Shown here piece by piece: positions 49,826 through 58,223 of a stretch of 64,000 nt of DNA; position 1 is the first letter of the stretch; every line of letters begins with the position of its first letter. The translations under genes and the position numbers were made by a program. The notes below the pieces were generated by a model. It searched no databases and was not told the DNA's origin. It saw nothing but the letters and a program-made list of their open reading frames with translations. The DNA comes from Sphingomonas panacisoli (GTDB taxonomy: Bacteria; Pseudomonadota; Alphaproteobacteria; Sphingomonadales; Sphingomonadaceae). Location: positions 124,001 to 188,000 of the forward strand of contig NZ_CP042306.1 in assembly GCF_007859635.1 (NCBI RefSeq), written 5' to 3'.

Positions 49826-49886
49826 CGCATACTCCCTCGTACCAGCCGCATAGACGCGCGGGGCGATCCGTGGCTAGGCTCGCGTC

Positions 49887-50471
49887 ATGGCCAAGCTCTA
49901 TTTCTACTACGCCTCGATGAATGCGGGGAAATCGACCACCCTGCTGCAGGCCGATTTCAACTATCGCGAGCGGGGCATGGCGACGATGCTGTTCACCGCC
50001 GCGATCGACGATCGCTTCGCGACGGGGACGATCACCTCGCGGATCGGGCTCGACCAGTCGGCCACGCCGTTCGATGCGAAGACCGACATTGCCGCGATCG
50101 TCGCGGACAAGCATGCGCACGAGAAAGTGGCGTGCGTGCTGGTCGACGAGGCGCAGTTCCTGACCGCCGCGCAGGTCGATCAGCTCGCGCATCTCGCGGA
50201 CGTGGTGAGCATTCCGGTGCTCGCGTACGGCTTGCGCACCGATTTTCAGGGACAATTGTTCGAAGGGTCGGCGCGATTGCTGGCGCTGGCCGACTCGCTG
50301 GTCGAGCTCAAGTCGGTCTGCGAATGCGGTCGCAAGGCGACGATGAACCTGCGTGTCGATGCCGAGGGCAAGGCGGTCGCGCACGGAGCGCAAACCGAGA
50401 TCGGCGGTAACGACCGCTATGTGGCCTTGTGCCGCAAGCACTTCACCGAGCGTTCAGCCGCCGCGCGCTAA
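49887..50471 (+). CDS. tdk: Thymidine kinase
   Basis: A 194-residue type II thymidine kinase. Walker A is ASMNAGKST (9-17) and the DEAQFL block holds the catalytic glutamate. The C-terminal zinc lasso has CECGRKA and a late CRKHF. It phosphorylates thymidine for salvage. It stands alone, between the membrane-protein gene and a broken secreted-protein gene. Confidence 0.95.
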   Translation: MAKLYFYYASMNAGKSTTLLQADFNYRERGMATMLFTAAIDDRFATGTITSRIGLDQSATPFDAKTDIAAIVADKHAHEKVACVLVDEAQFLTAAQVDQLAHLADVVSIPVLAYGLRTDFQGQLFEGSARLLALADSLVELKSVCECGRKATMNLRVDAEGKAVAHGAQTEIGGNDRYVALCRKHFTERSAAAR

Positions 50472-50492
50472 GGGTCGTCGCGGAGAAAGACG

Positions 50493-50871
50493 ATGATCAG
50501 ACATGCCATTCTGGGTGCGGCAATCCTGGTGTCGACACCCGCGCTCGCCAAGCAGCCGACCTGGCCGGCGGACAAGCTCGGCAAGGAAACGAGCATCCCG
50601 TTTCGGGACGATCGGTATTTACGATTTCGAGGCGCGCGACGATCAGGGTGTCTACCTGCAGGACCAGCAACGACGCTGGTATTATGCGCGCATTTCGGGC
50701 GTGTGCACCGGCTTGCCGTTCGCGAACCGGATCGCGGTCGATACGCGGTTCGGCGGCAGCGAGCTCGACCGCACCGGTACGTTGCTGGTCGACGGCCAAA
50801 GCTGTCACATCGACAGCCTGACTGCGAGCAACGGCCCGCCGCCCAAGCCGAAGAAGGTCAAGAAGGGCTGA
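50493..50871 (+). pseudogene. Frameshifted exported protein gene (DUF6491-like)
   Basis: A signal peptide (RHAILGAAILVSTPALA) and the start KQPTWPADKLGKETSIPF are in one frame. The rest, GIYDFEARDDQGVYLQDQ through RWYYARISGVCTGLPFANRI to the C-terminal KPKKVKKG, is in a second frame. The shift lies near 50601-50607 (TTTCGGG); removing one base joins the halves cleanly. The combined protein of about 125 residues resembles a small family of sphingomonad exported proteins. It may be a true pseudogene, a sequencing error or programmed shift. Confidence 0.75.
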
Positions 50872-50902
50872 CCGCCGCGCGCCGAGCCGCTAGGGCCGCG
50901 CG

Positions 50903-51865
50903 GTGCATGGCTGGATCATCCTCGACAAACCGCTCGAGCTCGGCTCGACGCAAGGCGTGAGCGCGGTCAAGCGTGCGTTGCGTCAAGGTGGGTATAGGAA
51001 GCTAAAAGTCGGGCACGGCGGCACGCTCGATCCGCTGGCGACAGGCGTGCTGCCCATCGCGATCGGCGAGGCGACCAAGCTCGCCGGGCGGATGCTCGAC
51101 AGCGACAAGGTCTACGACTTCACAGTCGCGTTCGGGGTCGAGACGGATACGCTCGATCTGGAGGGAAAGGCGGTCGCGGAGAGCGACGTGCGGCCAAGCA
51201 TGATGGCGATCGATGCCGTCCTACCGCAATTCACCGGCGCGATCGACCAGGTGCCGCCAGCCTATTCGGCGCTGAAGGTCGATGGCGAGCGGGCGTATGA
51301 TCTGGCGAGAGCGGGGGAAGATGTTGAACTGAAGTGCCGCTCAGTAACAGTCTATTCTTTAGTCCGTCACCCCCGCGAAAGCGGGGGCCTATCTCCCGTC
51401 CTGTCCAATGCGCGGCACGGCGACGAGATGGGTCCCCGCTTTCGCGGGGATGACGAGGTTATGGATAGTGTCACCCTCACCGCCCACGTCTCCAAGGGCA
51501 CCTACATCCGCTCCCTCGCCCGCGACATCGCCCGCGCGCTTGGCACCGTCGGCCACGTCACCTATCTCAGGCGCATCAAGGCCGGCCCGTTCGACCTGTC
51601 CCACGCGATATCGCTGGACAAACTGGACGAAGCCGCTAAGGGCCGCACCCTTGAACAACATCTCCTGCCGCTGAGGGCGGGGCTGGACGACATCCCGGCT
51701 CTCGCGCTCGATCCCGACCAGGCAGGGGCGCTCCGTCAGGGGCGCGTTCTGGCCGGGATTGCCGAAGACGATGGCCTGCACTTCGCGACCCTGGGCGACA
51801 CGCCCGTCGCATTGGTGGTGGTCACCAGCGGGGAAGCCCGTGTCGTCCGCGGCTTCAACCTATAG
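50903..51865 (+). CDS. truB: tRNA pseudouridine(55) synthase TruB, with an in-frame repeat insertion
   Basis: The GTG start at 50903 gives 320 residues. The catalytic aspartate D43 is in [16 protein letters not shown], with [29 protein letters not shown] and [14 protein letters not shown] (197-210) following. It makes pseudouridine 55 in tRNA. Residues about 154-187 ([14 protein letters not shown] ... [10 protein letters not shown]) come from a palindromic repeat, inserted in the loop before KGTYIR. The frame is intact. Confidence 0.94.
   Translation: MHGWIILDKPLELGSTQGVSAVKRALRQGGYRKLKVGHGGTLDPLATGVLPIAIGEATKLAGRMLDSDKVYDFTVAFGVETDTLDLEGKAVAESDVRPSMMAIDAVLPQFTGAIDQVPPAYSALKVDGERAYDLARAGEDVELKCRSVTVYSLVRHPRESGGLSPVLSNARHGDEMGPRFRGDDEVMDSVTLTAHVSKGTYIRSLARDIARALGTVGHVTYLRRIKAGPFDLSHAISLDKLDEAAKGRTLEQHLLPLRAGLDDIPALALDPDQAGALRQGRVLAGIAEDDGLHFATLGDTPVALVVVTSGEARVVRGFNL
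51366..51454. repeat. Palindromic repeat element inserted in frame in truB
   Basis: The left arm (about 51366-51388, GTCACCCCCGCGAAAGCGGG...) and the right arm (about 51432-51454, ...CCCCGCTTTCGCGGGGATGAC) are inverted repeats around a ~43-base centre. Each arm is itself a GAAA- or TTTC-centred hairpin. It matches the design of the copy at 39183-39255. The inserted DNA leaves the truB frame open. Confidence 0.9.
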
Positions 51866-51888
51866 TCCGCGATGTCGAAGGAAACAGA

Positions 51889-52158
51889 ATGTCGATTACG
51901 CCGGAGCGCAAGGAAGCGCTGATCAAGGAACATGCCCGCGCCGAAGGCGACACGGGTTCGCCCGAAGTCCAGGTCGCGATCCTAACCGACCGCATCAAGA
52001 CCCTGACCGAGCATTTCAAGACCCACGCGAAGGACAACCATTCGCGCCGCGGGCTGCTCATGATGGTCAACAAGCGTCGCTCGCTGCTCGACTATCTCCG
52101 CAAGACCGAGGGCGATCGTTATCTCGCTCTCATCGCGAAGCTCGGTCTCCGCAAGTAA
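51889..52158 (+). CDS. rpsO: 30S ribosomal protein S15
   Basis: An 89-residue protein with the full S15 pattern: [61 protein letters not shown] and a basic C-terminus. It binds the central domain of 16S rRNA. It lies 23 bases after truB and precedes pnp, the standard rpsO-pnp arrangement. Confidence 0.98.
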   Translation: MSITPERKEALIKEHARAEGDTGSPEVQVAILTDRIKTLTEHFKTHAKDNHSRRGLLMMVNKRRSLLDYLRKTEGDRYLALIAKLGLRK

Positions 52159-52164
52159 TCCAGG

Positions 52165-52187
52165 AACGGCGCCCGCGGGCGCCGTTT
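52165..52187 (+). terminator. Strong GC hairpin between rpsO and pnp (weak terminator or processing site)
   Basis: AACGGCGCCC and GGGCGCCGTT form a perfect 10-bp stem separated by GC, followed by TTT. The short T run suggests partial termination. The remaining 120 bases before pnp contain more short dyads (for example GTCTG with CAGAC) and no gene. In E. coli the rpsO-pnp leader is cut by RNase III to control pnp; a similar role here is inference. Confidence 0.7.
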
Positions 52188-52309
52188 CGCTTATTCGGCC
52201 CCGTACAATTCGGTGCGGGCCGGCGGCGGAACTCTCCGCCACCCGGGTCTGAAGGCAGACCCTATCACAGGCACCGGCAGGCATAGGGCCGCCGGACGAA
52301 GGAAATAAA

Positions 52310-54664
52310 ATGTTCGATACCAAGAAGGTAAGCATCGAGTGGGGCGGCAAGACCCTCACGCTCGAAACGGGCAAGGTTGCCCGCCAGGCCGACGGCGCGA
52401 TCATGGCGACGCTCGGCGAGACCGTCGTTCTGTGCGCGGTCACCGCCGCCAAGTCGGTCAAGGAAGGGCAGGACTTCTTCCCGCTCACCGTCCACTATCA
52501 GGAAAAATATTCCGCGGCCGGCCGCATCCCCGGCGGCTTCTTCAAGCGCGAGCGCGGCGCGACCGAGAAGGAAACTTTGGTTTCCCGCCTTATCGACCGC
52601 CCGATCCGTCCGCTGTTTCCGGAAGGGTTCTACAACGAGATCAACGCGATCGCGCAGGTGCTGTCGTATGACGGCGAGAACGAGCCGGACATCCTCGCGA
52701 TGGTCGCCGCCTCCGCCGCACTGACGATCTCCGGCGTGCCGTTCATGGGCCCGATCGGGGCGGCGCGCGTCGGGTATGTCGACGGTGAGTACATCCTGAA
52801 TCCTACGGATGAGCAGGTTGCCGCGGGCGATCTCGATCTCGTCGTCGCCGCGACCTACGACGCGGTGATGATGGTCGAGTCCGAAGCCAACGAGCTGTCG
52901 GAAGAGGTCATGCTGGGCGCCGTCCTGTTCGCGCACGACGCGTGCAAGGAAATCGTCAAGGCGATCGTGAAGCTCGCCGAAAAGGCCGCCAAGGATCCGT
53001 GGGACATGGCCAAGGGCGACGACACTGCCGCGATCAAGGCCAAGCTGAAGGACCTGATCGGCAAGGACATCGCCGCCGCCTACAAGCTGACCGACAAGTC
53101 GGCCCGCTCGAACGCGCTCAACGAAGCGCGCGCGAAGGCGAAGGCCCAGTTCACCGCCGACGGCCTCAGCCCGCAGGAAGTCATGGCCGGCATCAAGCTC
53201 ACGAAGAAGCTGGAAGCCGACATCGTCCGCGGCGCCATCCTGAAGGACGGCAAGCGCATCGACGGTCGCACCACGACCCAGATCCGCCCGATCGTCGCGG
53301 AAACGCACTTCCTGCCCCGCGCGCACGGCTCGGCCTTGTTCACGCGTGGCGAGACGCAGTCGATCTGCACCACCACGCTCGGCACCAAGGACGCCGAGCA
53401 GATGATCGACGGCCTCAACGGCCTGTCCTACTCCAACTTCATGCTGCACTATAACTTCCCGCCCTATTCGGTCGGTGAAGTCGGCCGCTTCGGCGCCCCC
53501 GGGCGTCGCGAAGTCGGCCACGGCAAGCTCGCCTGGCGCGCGCTGCACCCGGTGCTGCCGTCGAAGGAGGACTTCCCCTACACGATCCGCATCCTGTCGG
53601 ACATCACCGAGTCGAACGGCTCGTCGTCGATGGCGACGGTGTGCGGCGGGTCGCTGTCGATGATGGACGCGGGCGTGCCGCTCAAGCGCCCGGTCAGCGG
53701 CATCGCGATGGGTCTGATCCTCGAAGGCAAGGATTACGCGATCCTGTCCGACATCCTGGGTGACGAAGATCACCTGGGCGACATGGACTTCAAGGTCGCG
53801 GGCACGTCCGAAGGCATCACCACGATGCAGATGGACATCAAGATCGCCGGCATCACCAAGGAGATCTTCGAAGCCGCGCTGAACCAGGCGAAGGAAGGCC
53901 GCGCGCACATCCTGGCCGAGATGAACAAGACGCTCGACCACACGCGCGAAGAACTGTCGGCGCACGCGCCGCGGATCGAAACCTTCTCGATCGACAAGTC
54001 GAAGATCCGCGACGTCATCGGCACCGGCGGCAAGGTCATCCGCGAGATCGTCGCGACGACCGGCGCCAAGGTCGACATCGACGACGAGGGCGTGATCAAG
54101 GTGTCGTCGTCCGACACCGCGCAGATCGAAGCCGCGATCAAGTGGATCAAGGGCATCGTCGAGGAGCCGGAAGTCGGCAAGGTCTATGACGGCAAGGTCG
54201 TCAACCTGGTCGATTTCGGCGCGTTCGTGAACTTCATGGGCGGCAAGGACGGCCTGGTCCACGTCTCCGAAATCAAGAACGAGCGCGTGGAAAAGGTGTC
54301 CGACGTCCTGAGCGAAGGCCAGGAAGTCAAGGTCAAGGTCCTCGAGATCGACCAGCGCGGCAAGGTCCGCCTGTCGATGCGCGTCGTCGACCAGGAAACC
54401 GGCGCCGAGCTGGAAGACACCCGCCCGCCGCGCGAACCGCGTGAAGGCGGCGACCGTGGCCCGCGTGGCGACCGTGGTCCGCGTCGTGATGGCGGTGGCG
54501 GTCGTGACGGGGGCCGTGGCCCGCGTCGCGATGGTGGCGATCGCGGCCCGCGCCGTGACGGCGGCGACCGAGGTCCGCGTCGCGAGCGCTCGGAAGGCGG
54601 CAACGACGACGGCCCCGCGCCCGAGTTTGCGCCGGCGTTCCTGACGGGTGGCAACGACGACTGA
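52310..54664 (+). CDS. pnp: Polyribonucleotide nucleotidyltransferase (PNPase)
   Basis: The 784-residue protein has two RNase PH domains ([27 protein letters not shown] in the first; [22 protein letters not shown] and the active-site region [18 protein letters not shown] in the second). A KH domain ([15 protein letters not shown]) and an S1 domain ([20 protein letters not shown]) follow. The last ~70 residues are a repeated Arg/Gly/Asp tail ([17 protein letters not shown]). PNPase degrades RNA 3' to 5' with phosphate. The tail is unusually long. Confidence 0.98.
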   Translation: MFDTKKVSIEWGGKTLTLETGKVARQADGAIMATLGETVVLCAVTAAKSVKEGQDFFPLTVHYQEKYSAAGRIPGGFFKRERGATEKETLVSRLIDRPIRPLFPEGFYNEINAIAQVLSYDGENEPDILAMVAASAALTISGVPFMGPIGAARVGYVDGEYILNPTDEQVAAGDLDLVVAATYDAVMMVESEANELSEEVMLGAVLFAHDACKEIVKAIVKLAEKAAKDPWDMAKGDDTAAIKAKLKDLIGKDIAAAYKLTDKSARSNALNEARAKAKAQFTADGLSPQEVMAGIKLTKKLEADIVRGAILKDGKRIDGRTTTQIRPIVAETHFLPRAHGSALFTRGETQSICTTTLGTKDAEQMIDGLNGLSYSNFMLHYNFPPYSVGEVGRFGAPGRREVGHGKLAWRALHPVLPSKEDFPYTIRILSDITESNGSSSMATVCGGSLSMMDAGVPLKRPVSGIAMGLILEGKDYAILSDILGDEDHLGDMDFKVAGTSEGITTMQMDIKIAGITKEIFEAALNQAKEGRAHILAEMNKTLDHTREELSAHAPRIETFSIDKSKIRDVIGTGGKVIREIVATTGAKVDIDDEGVIKVSSSDTAQIEAAIKWIKGIVEEPEVGKVYDGKVVNLVDFGAFVNFMGGKDGLVHVSEIKNERVEKVSDVLSEGQEVKVKVLEIDQRGKVRLSMRVVDQETGAELEDTRPPREPREGGDRGPRGDRGPRRDGGGGRDGGRGPRRDGGDRGPRRDGGDRGPRRERSEGGNDDGPAPEFAPAFLTGGNDD

Positions 54665-54859
54665 GGCGAAGGCGGCCGCCGTTAGTGCCTGGTCGCGAAG
54701 CGAACCAACGCGCTAACGGCGGACTCGCCGCCCGCCCGGCCGGCCTCGCGCAAGCGAGGACCGACGACGCGGATTCATTCCGCGTCGGGTGGGTTGGTCG
54801 AACAGTTCTCGCCGACCGGTATGAATCGGCGGCGGTTCTTTCCGGGAGGGGGAGAGAAG

Positions 54860-54888
54860 GGCCTCGCCGGTACGCCGGGGCCTTTTTT
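54860..54888 (+). terminator. Intrinsic terminator downstream of pnp
   Basis: GGCCTCG (54860-54866) pairs with CGGGGCC (54876-54882, one G-U pair), followed by six T. It ends the plus-strand rpsO-pnp transcript before the convergent arsC gene. The preceding 190 bases hold two other perfect hairpins, at 54744-54759 (GCAA loop) and 54766-54786, and no gene. Confidence 0.8.
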
Positions 54889-54895
54889 GGTGGGT

Positions 54896-55306
54896 CTAGA
54901 GCCGAACCACTTCGCCGTCTTCTTTCGTGAATTCGGTGGGTTTGCGATCCAGAAGATCGAATACCCCTTCAGACGGACGGCAAAGCTTCGCGCCCTTCGG
55001 CGTCACCACGATGGGCCTGTTGACCAGGATCGGGTGAGCAATCATGGCTTCGATAATCGCGTCGTCGGACGCCGATGGATCGAGCAGGCCGAGTTCGGCT
55101 GCTGGCGAGCCCTTGGCCCGCAGAACATCGCGGGGCGTCATTCTCATCGCGGTCAGCAATTCGTCGAGCGTTGCTCGCGTCCAGCCAACGGTGCGATATT
55201 CAACGATCGTCGGCGCATACCCGGCTGCTTCAATCATGCCGAGCGTATTGCGCGACGTGCCGCAGTCCGGATTGTGATAGATCGTGATCGGGAACGCTTC
55301 AGTCAC
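54896..55306 (-). CDS. arsC: Arsenate reductase (glutaredoxin type)
   Basis: The 136-residue protein has the ArsC active-site loop HNPDCGTSRNTL with catalytic C15, then PRDVLRAKGSPAAELGL and the arginine-bearing HPILVNRPIVVTPKGAKLCRPSE. It reduces arsenate to arsenite using glutaredoxin. The start overlaps the end of the aquaporin gene by 8 bases. It is the last gene of arsR-aqpS-arsC. Confidence 0.95.
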   Translation of the reverse strand: MTEAFPITIYHNPDCGTSRNTLGMIEAAGYAPTIVEYRTVGWTRATLDELLTAMRMTPRDVLRAKGSPAAELGLLDPSASDDAIIEAMIAHPILVNRPIVVTPKGAKLCRPSEGVFDLLDRKPTEFTKEDGEVVRL

Positions 55307-55967
55307 TGACGGCTTCCTCTTTCAACAGCCAAGTGAACGCGCCGACTGCGGCTACCATACCGACCAACTGCCCCGCGACGAACAGGGGAACGGAATGCGG
55401 CGCTATCCCGGCGAAGCTGTTCGAAATGCTTCGTGCGATCGTCACGGCGGGGTTCGCGAAGGATGTCGATGCCGTGAACCAATAGGCCGCGGTAATATAG
55501 AGCCCGACCGCGGTGGGCGTGATTTCGGGTCGGCTGCGCTGCGTGCTGAAGATCGTTCCGATCAGGCCAAACGTCGCGACACATTCGGCAAATCCCTGTG
55601 GCAGTCCGTCACGTGCCTTGATCGAGAGTTGCAGGATTGGTTCGGCAAACATCGCATGCGCCGCCCAGACGCCCACGATCGCCCCAATCATCTGGGCGCC
55701 GATGTACCCGATCGTGTCATAGACCGTTGTCTTGCGTTTCAGCAGGACGGCGAGCGTGACAGCCGGGTTAAAGTGCGCACCGGAGATCGGGCCGAAAATG
55801 TGGATGAGAACGATCAGACCGGCCCCGGTGGCTATCGTGTTGCCGAGCAGAGCGATCGCCTCGTTGCCGGCCGCAAGTCGTTCGCCCATGATTCCCGATC
55901 CGACCACGATAGCCAGCAGCATGGCGGTGCCGACAAATTCGGCTGTGACGCGTCGGGTCATCGTCAT
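55299..55967 (-). CDS. aqpS: Aquaglyceroporin of the arsenic operon (AqpS-like)
   Basis: From ATG 55967, whose ATGA overlaps the arsR stop, the protein has 222 residues. It has six membrane helices and two pore NPA motifs, in SGAHFNPAV (67-69) and SFANPAVTIARS (172-174), with the filter arginine R179. In Sinorhizobium meliloti AqpS lets arsenite leave the cell down its gradient; the same position in an arsR-arsC operon supports that role here. Confidence 0.92.
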   Translation of the reverse strand: MTMTRRVTAEFVGTAMLLAIVVGSGIMGERLAAGNEAIALLGNTIATGAGLIVLIHIFGPISGAHFNPAVTLAVLLKRKTTVYDTIGYIGAQMIGAIVGVWAAHAMFAEPILQLSIKARDGLPQGFAECVATFGLIGTIFSTQRSRPEITPTAVGLYITAAYWFTASTSFANPAVTIARSISNSFAGIAPHSVPLFVAGQLVGMVAAVGAFTWLLKEEAVSD

Positions 55968-56305
55968 GGACGGCAATCGGCCTTGCTTGCGAGGTCGCCG
56001 AGTGAACCGCATATCGCCGGTTGTCCGCCGCAGCAGTCGGCGACGAGAAAGCCGAGAAGATCGCGCATTCCGTCATAATCGGCCGAATAGATCACCGAGC
56101 GGCCCTTCCGTTGAGACGTGATCAATCCGGCGCTGCCGAGAATCGTCAGATGTGTGGAAAGCGTGTTGGGAAGTGCGCCGATTTCGCGGGCGATGTCGCC
56201 TGCGGCTACGCCGTCGGCGCCAGCTCGCACGAGGAGCCGGAATGCGGCGAGGCGGCTTGAATGCGCTAGGGCGGATAGTGCCTCTACGGCTGTCGGCAAT
56301 TGCAT
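55964..56305 (-). CDS. arsR: ArsR-family arsenite-responsive repressor
   Basis: From ATG 56305 the protein has 113 residues; a TTG at 56344 would read through the operator and is unlikely. The winged HTH is AAGDIAREIGALPNTLSTHLTILGSAGLIT (about 35-64). Near the C-terminus C91, C92 and C99 (DCCGGQPAIC) form a likely As(III) site, as in the C-terminal-cysteine ArsR type. It represses its own operon until arsenite binds. Confidence 0.9.
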   Translation of the reverse strand: MQLPTAVEALSALAHSSRLAAFRLLVRAGADGVAAGDIAREIGALPNTLSTHLTILGSAGLITSQRKGRSVIYSADYDGMRDLLGFLVADCCGGQPAICGSLGDLASKADCRP

Positions 56306-56307
56306 CA

Positions 56308-56335
56308 CGATATTTCGACTATTCTCGAAATATCG
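56308..56335. promoter_or_regulatory. Perfect palindromic ArsR operator
   Basis: CGATATTTCGA and TCGAAATATCG are perfect 11-bp arms around a 6-base centre. The site ends two bases before the arsR ATG, so it overlaps the probable promoter and start. It would let ArsR shut off arsR-aqpS-arsC. The absence of a ribosome-binding site between operator and ATG suggests a leaderless or near-leaderless mRNA. Confidence 0.85.
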
Positions 56336-56412
56336 ATTCGACAAGATCGTTTTGCTGCTTCCGAGTGGTTGCAGGGCGCTGGCGCGCCGCCGGCCGGCGC
56401 GGCGCTTGATCG

Positions 56413-56431
56413 CGATTTAGCGTCGCTAAAT
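56413..56431. promoter_or_regulatory. Perfect short palindrome upstream of the phage-like genes
   Basis: GATTTAGCG and CGCTAAATC are perfect 9-bp arms around a single T. It lies about 80 bases upstream of the gene at 56512, in the intergenic region shared with arsR. It has the look of a dimer-binding operator. No regulator is assigned; the rest of the 56336-56511 gap shows no gene. Confidence 0.6.
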
Positions 56432-56511
56432 CTTGGCGCCGCGCTTTCCTACAGCCCCCACTTCGACATACGTACCCCGCTTCCCTGTCTCGCATCCCCG
56501 GGAGGCCACCC

Positions 56512-57315
56512 ATGACCCGCAAGACGTCCCCCGCCCGCATCGCGGCGTTCTTTCGCGCGCTCGAAGAGACCGGCAACCAGACGATTGCCGCCGAGGCCGC
56601 GCGAGTGTCGCGGTCGTGGATGTCGCTCCACCGGGCAACCGATCCGGACTTCCGGGCACGGATGGAGGCAGCGATCACGGCGGCGCGGGAAAGGCTGCGC
56701 GCGCAGGCGAACGGAGTCGAGCCTGTTGCGACATGGCGAGCGATCAATGGCGAGGAGTTGGCCGTACGCGGCACTAACGGGCGGCGAACGCAGATCGCGC
56801 GGGCGCGCCTGAACCAATGGACGCCGCGCACGGAAGCGCGCTTCCTGGCGGCGCTCGCGGCGTGCTGCAATGTGGCGGCGGCATGCCGCGCGGTCGGGAT
56901 GAGCCAGGCGGCGGCCTATAACCATTATAACCGGTGGCCCGATTTCGAGCAGCGCTGGGACGCGGCGCTGGCGGAGGGATATCAGGCGCTCGAACTCGCG
57001 CTGATCGAGAATGCCGGGCGTGCCTTCGCGCCGGTCGCGTACGACCAGGATATTCCGATCGAGCCGATGTCGGTCGATCAGGCGATCACCTTGCTCGCCC
57101 AGCACCAGGCGCGCGTGCACAAGATCGGCAAGCGGCCGGGGCGGCCGTTCCGGATGCCGCGCACGTCCGAGGAGGTGTTCGCGAGCATCGCGCACAAGCT
57201 CGATCGGCTCGAGAAGAAGCTGCGCGCGGAGGCCGCGCCCGACCCCGCCGCGGGCCGTCGCGCGCTCGACCGCGGGATGCGGGCGGTGCGGGGGACGGGG
57301 AAGCCGGCACGCTAG
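56512..57315 (+). CDS. Terminase small-subunit-like protein with two HTH-like segments
   Basis: The 267-residue protein has two helix-turn-helix-like repeats: TGNQTIAAEAARVSRSWMSL (about 21-40) and CCNVAAACRAVGMSQAAAYNH (about 122-142). Each is followed by a similar WPDF/DPDF-type acidic motif (DPDFRARMEAAI; WPDFEQRWDAALAEGY). The layout resembles phage terminase small subunits or related DNA-binding proteins of prophages and mobile elements. No terminase large subunit or integrase is present nearby. Confidence 0.55.
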   Translation: MTRKTSPARIAAFFRALEETGNQTIAAEAARVSRSWMSLHRATDPDFRARMEAAITAARERLRAQANGVEPVATWRAINGEELAVRGTNGRRTQIARARLNQWTPRTEARFLAALAACCNVAAACRAVGMSQAAAYNHYNRWPDFEQRWDAALAEGYQALELALIENAGRAFAPVAYDQDIPIEPMSVDQAITLLAQHQARVHKIGKRPGRPFRMPRTSEEVFASIAHKLDRLEKKLRAEAAPDPAAGRRALDRGMRAVRGTGKPAR

Positions 57316-57377
57316 CGGGCGGGGGATCTCCGTGCTACGCGCGACGCCTGTCAGGACCGAGGGCCGCGAACGCGCTT

Positions 57378-58223
57378 ATGCTGAAGAATCTGTTTTCGAA
57401 GGGGTCGCGCGACGACGAGGCCGCGGTCGAGCCGGCTCCCGCCGCTGCCGCGCCGGAACCGGGCGAATCCCGCACCAATACCGTCGGCTGGCTGCTCAAC
57501 AGCGAGAATGCCAGCGTGATCTGGGACACGCCGCGGCCGGTGCGGATGGAATCGCAGAGCAACGATCCGCGCTCGGTCGGGCAATGCCCCTCGGTGCTCG
57601 ATTTCGACCGCAAGCATTTCGTGATCAACTGCCCGATCGATGTGCATCTGCGCGTGAACCTGACCGCGACGGGCATGGACGTCACCAACGTGCTGGCGGA
57701 CAAAAGCCCGATCCGCGCCGACGCGCTGCAGCGCTGGATCGTATTCCAGCCGCGCCACGAATGGCGCAATCCGCAGCGGCCCGTGCTGCAGATGCTGACC
57801 GCGTTCGTGTTCGTTTCCGACGACCCGCTCTACATCAACCAATACCCGCCGATCTTCCACTATACCGGCGATCGGCGGCCGGGCATCCAGATCAGCGGGC
57901 GCTTCCCGATCGATATCTGGCCGCGCGCGCTGCAATGGGCGTTCGAGTGGCACGACACGTCGAAGGACCTGATCCTGCGGCGCGGCGAGCCGTTATTCTA
58001 CGTGCGGTTCGAAGGGGCCGATCCCGCGGCGCCGGTGCGGCTGGTCGAGGCGACCAAGACGCCCGAGCTGGAAAGCTACATGGCGTCGATCACCGGCGTG
58101 ACCGAGATCGTCGGCCAGACCTATTCGCTGTTCAAGACCGCGCGCGAACGGCGGCCGGCCAGGTTGCTGGTCCCCAAGGAGGGCGGCACCGCGTCGTCGT
58201 CGACCGAAGGAGTGTTGCGGTGA
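57378..58223 (+). CDS. Conserved-looking protein of unknown function in the accessory cassette
   Basis: From ATG 57378 the product has 281 residues. After a short Ala/Pro/Glu-rich start, it is compact and Trp/Pro-rich (NTVGWLLNSENASVIWDTP, FVINCPIDVHLRVNL, FPIDIWPRALQWAFEW, LRRGEPLFYVRFE). It has no signal peptide or membrane helix. I do not recognise the family. Its stop overlaps the GTG start of the next gene, so they act together. Confidence 0.65.
   Translation: MLKNLFSKGSRDDEAAVEPAPAAAAPEPGESRTNTVGWLLNSENASVIWDTPRPVRMESQSNDPRSVGQCPSVLDFDRKHFVINCPIDVHLRVNLTATGMDVTNVLADKSPIRADALQRWIVFQPRHEWRNPQRPVLQMLTAFVFVSDDPLYINQYPPIFHYTGDRRPGIQISGRFPIDIWPRALQWAFEWHDTSKDLILRRGEPLFYVRFEGADPAAPVRLVEATKTPELESYMASITGVTEIVGQTYSLFKTARERRPARLLVPKEGGTASSSTEGVLR

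Noticed and set aside
52265..54262. A 665-codon minus-strand frame opposite pnp, and a similar one opposite the TonB receptor (60585-62615).
   Set aside because: Both mirror conserved genes and have shadow-like composition without motifs or plausible starts.
54450..54600. Repeats at the 3' end of pnp considered as a DNA repeat array.
   Set aside because: They are in frame and explained by the Arg-Gly-rich protein tail.
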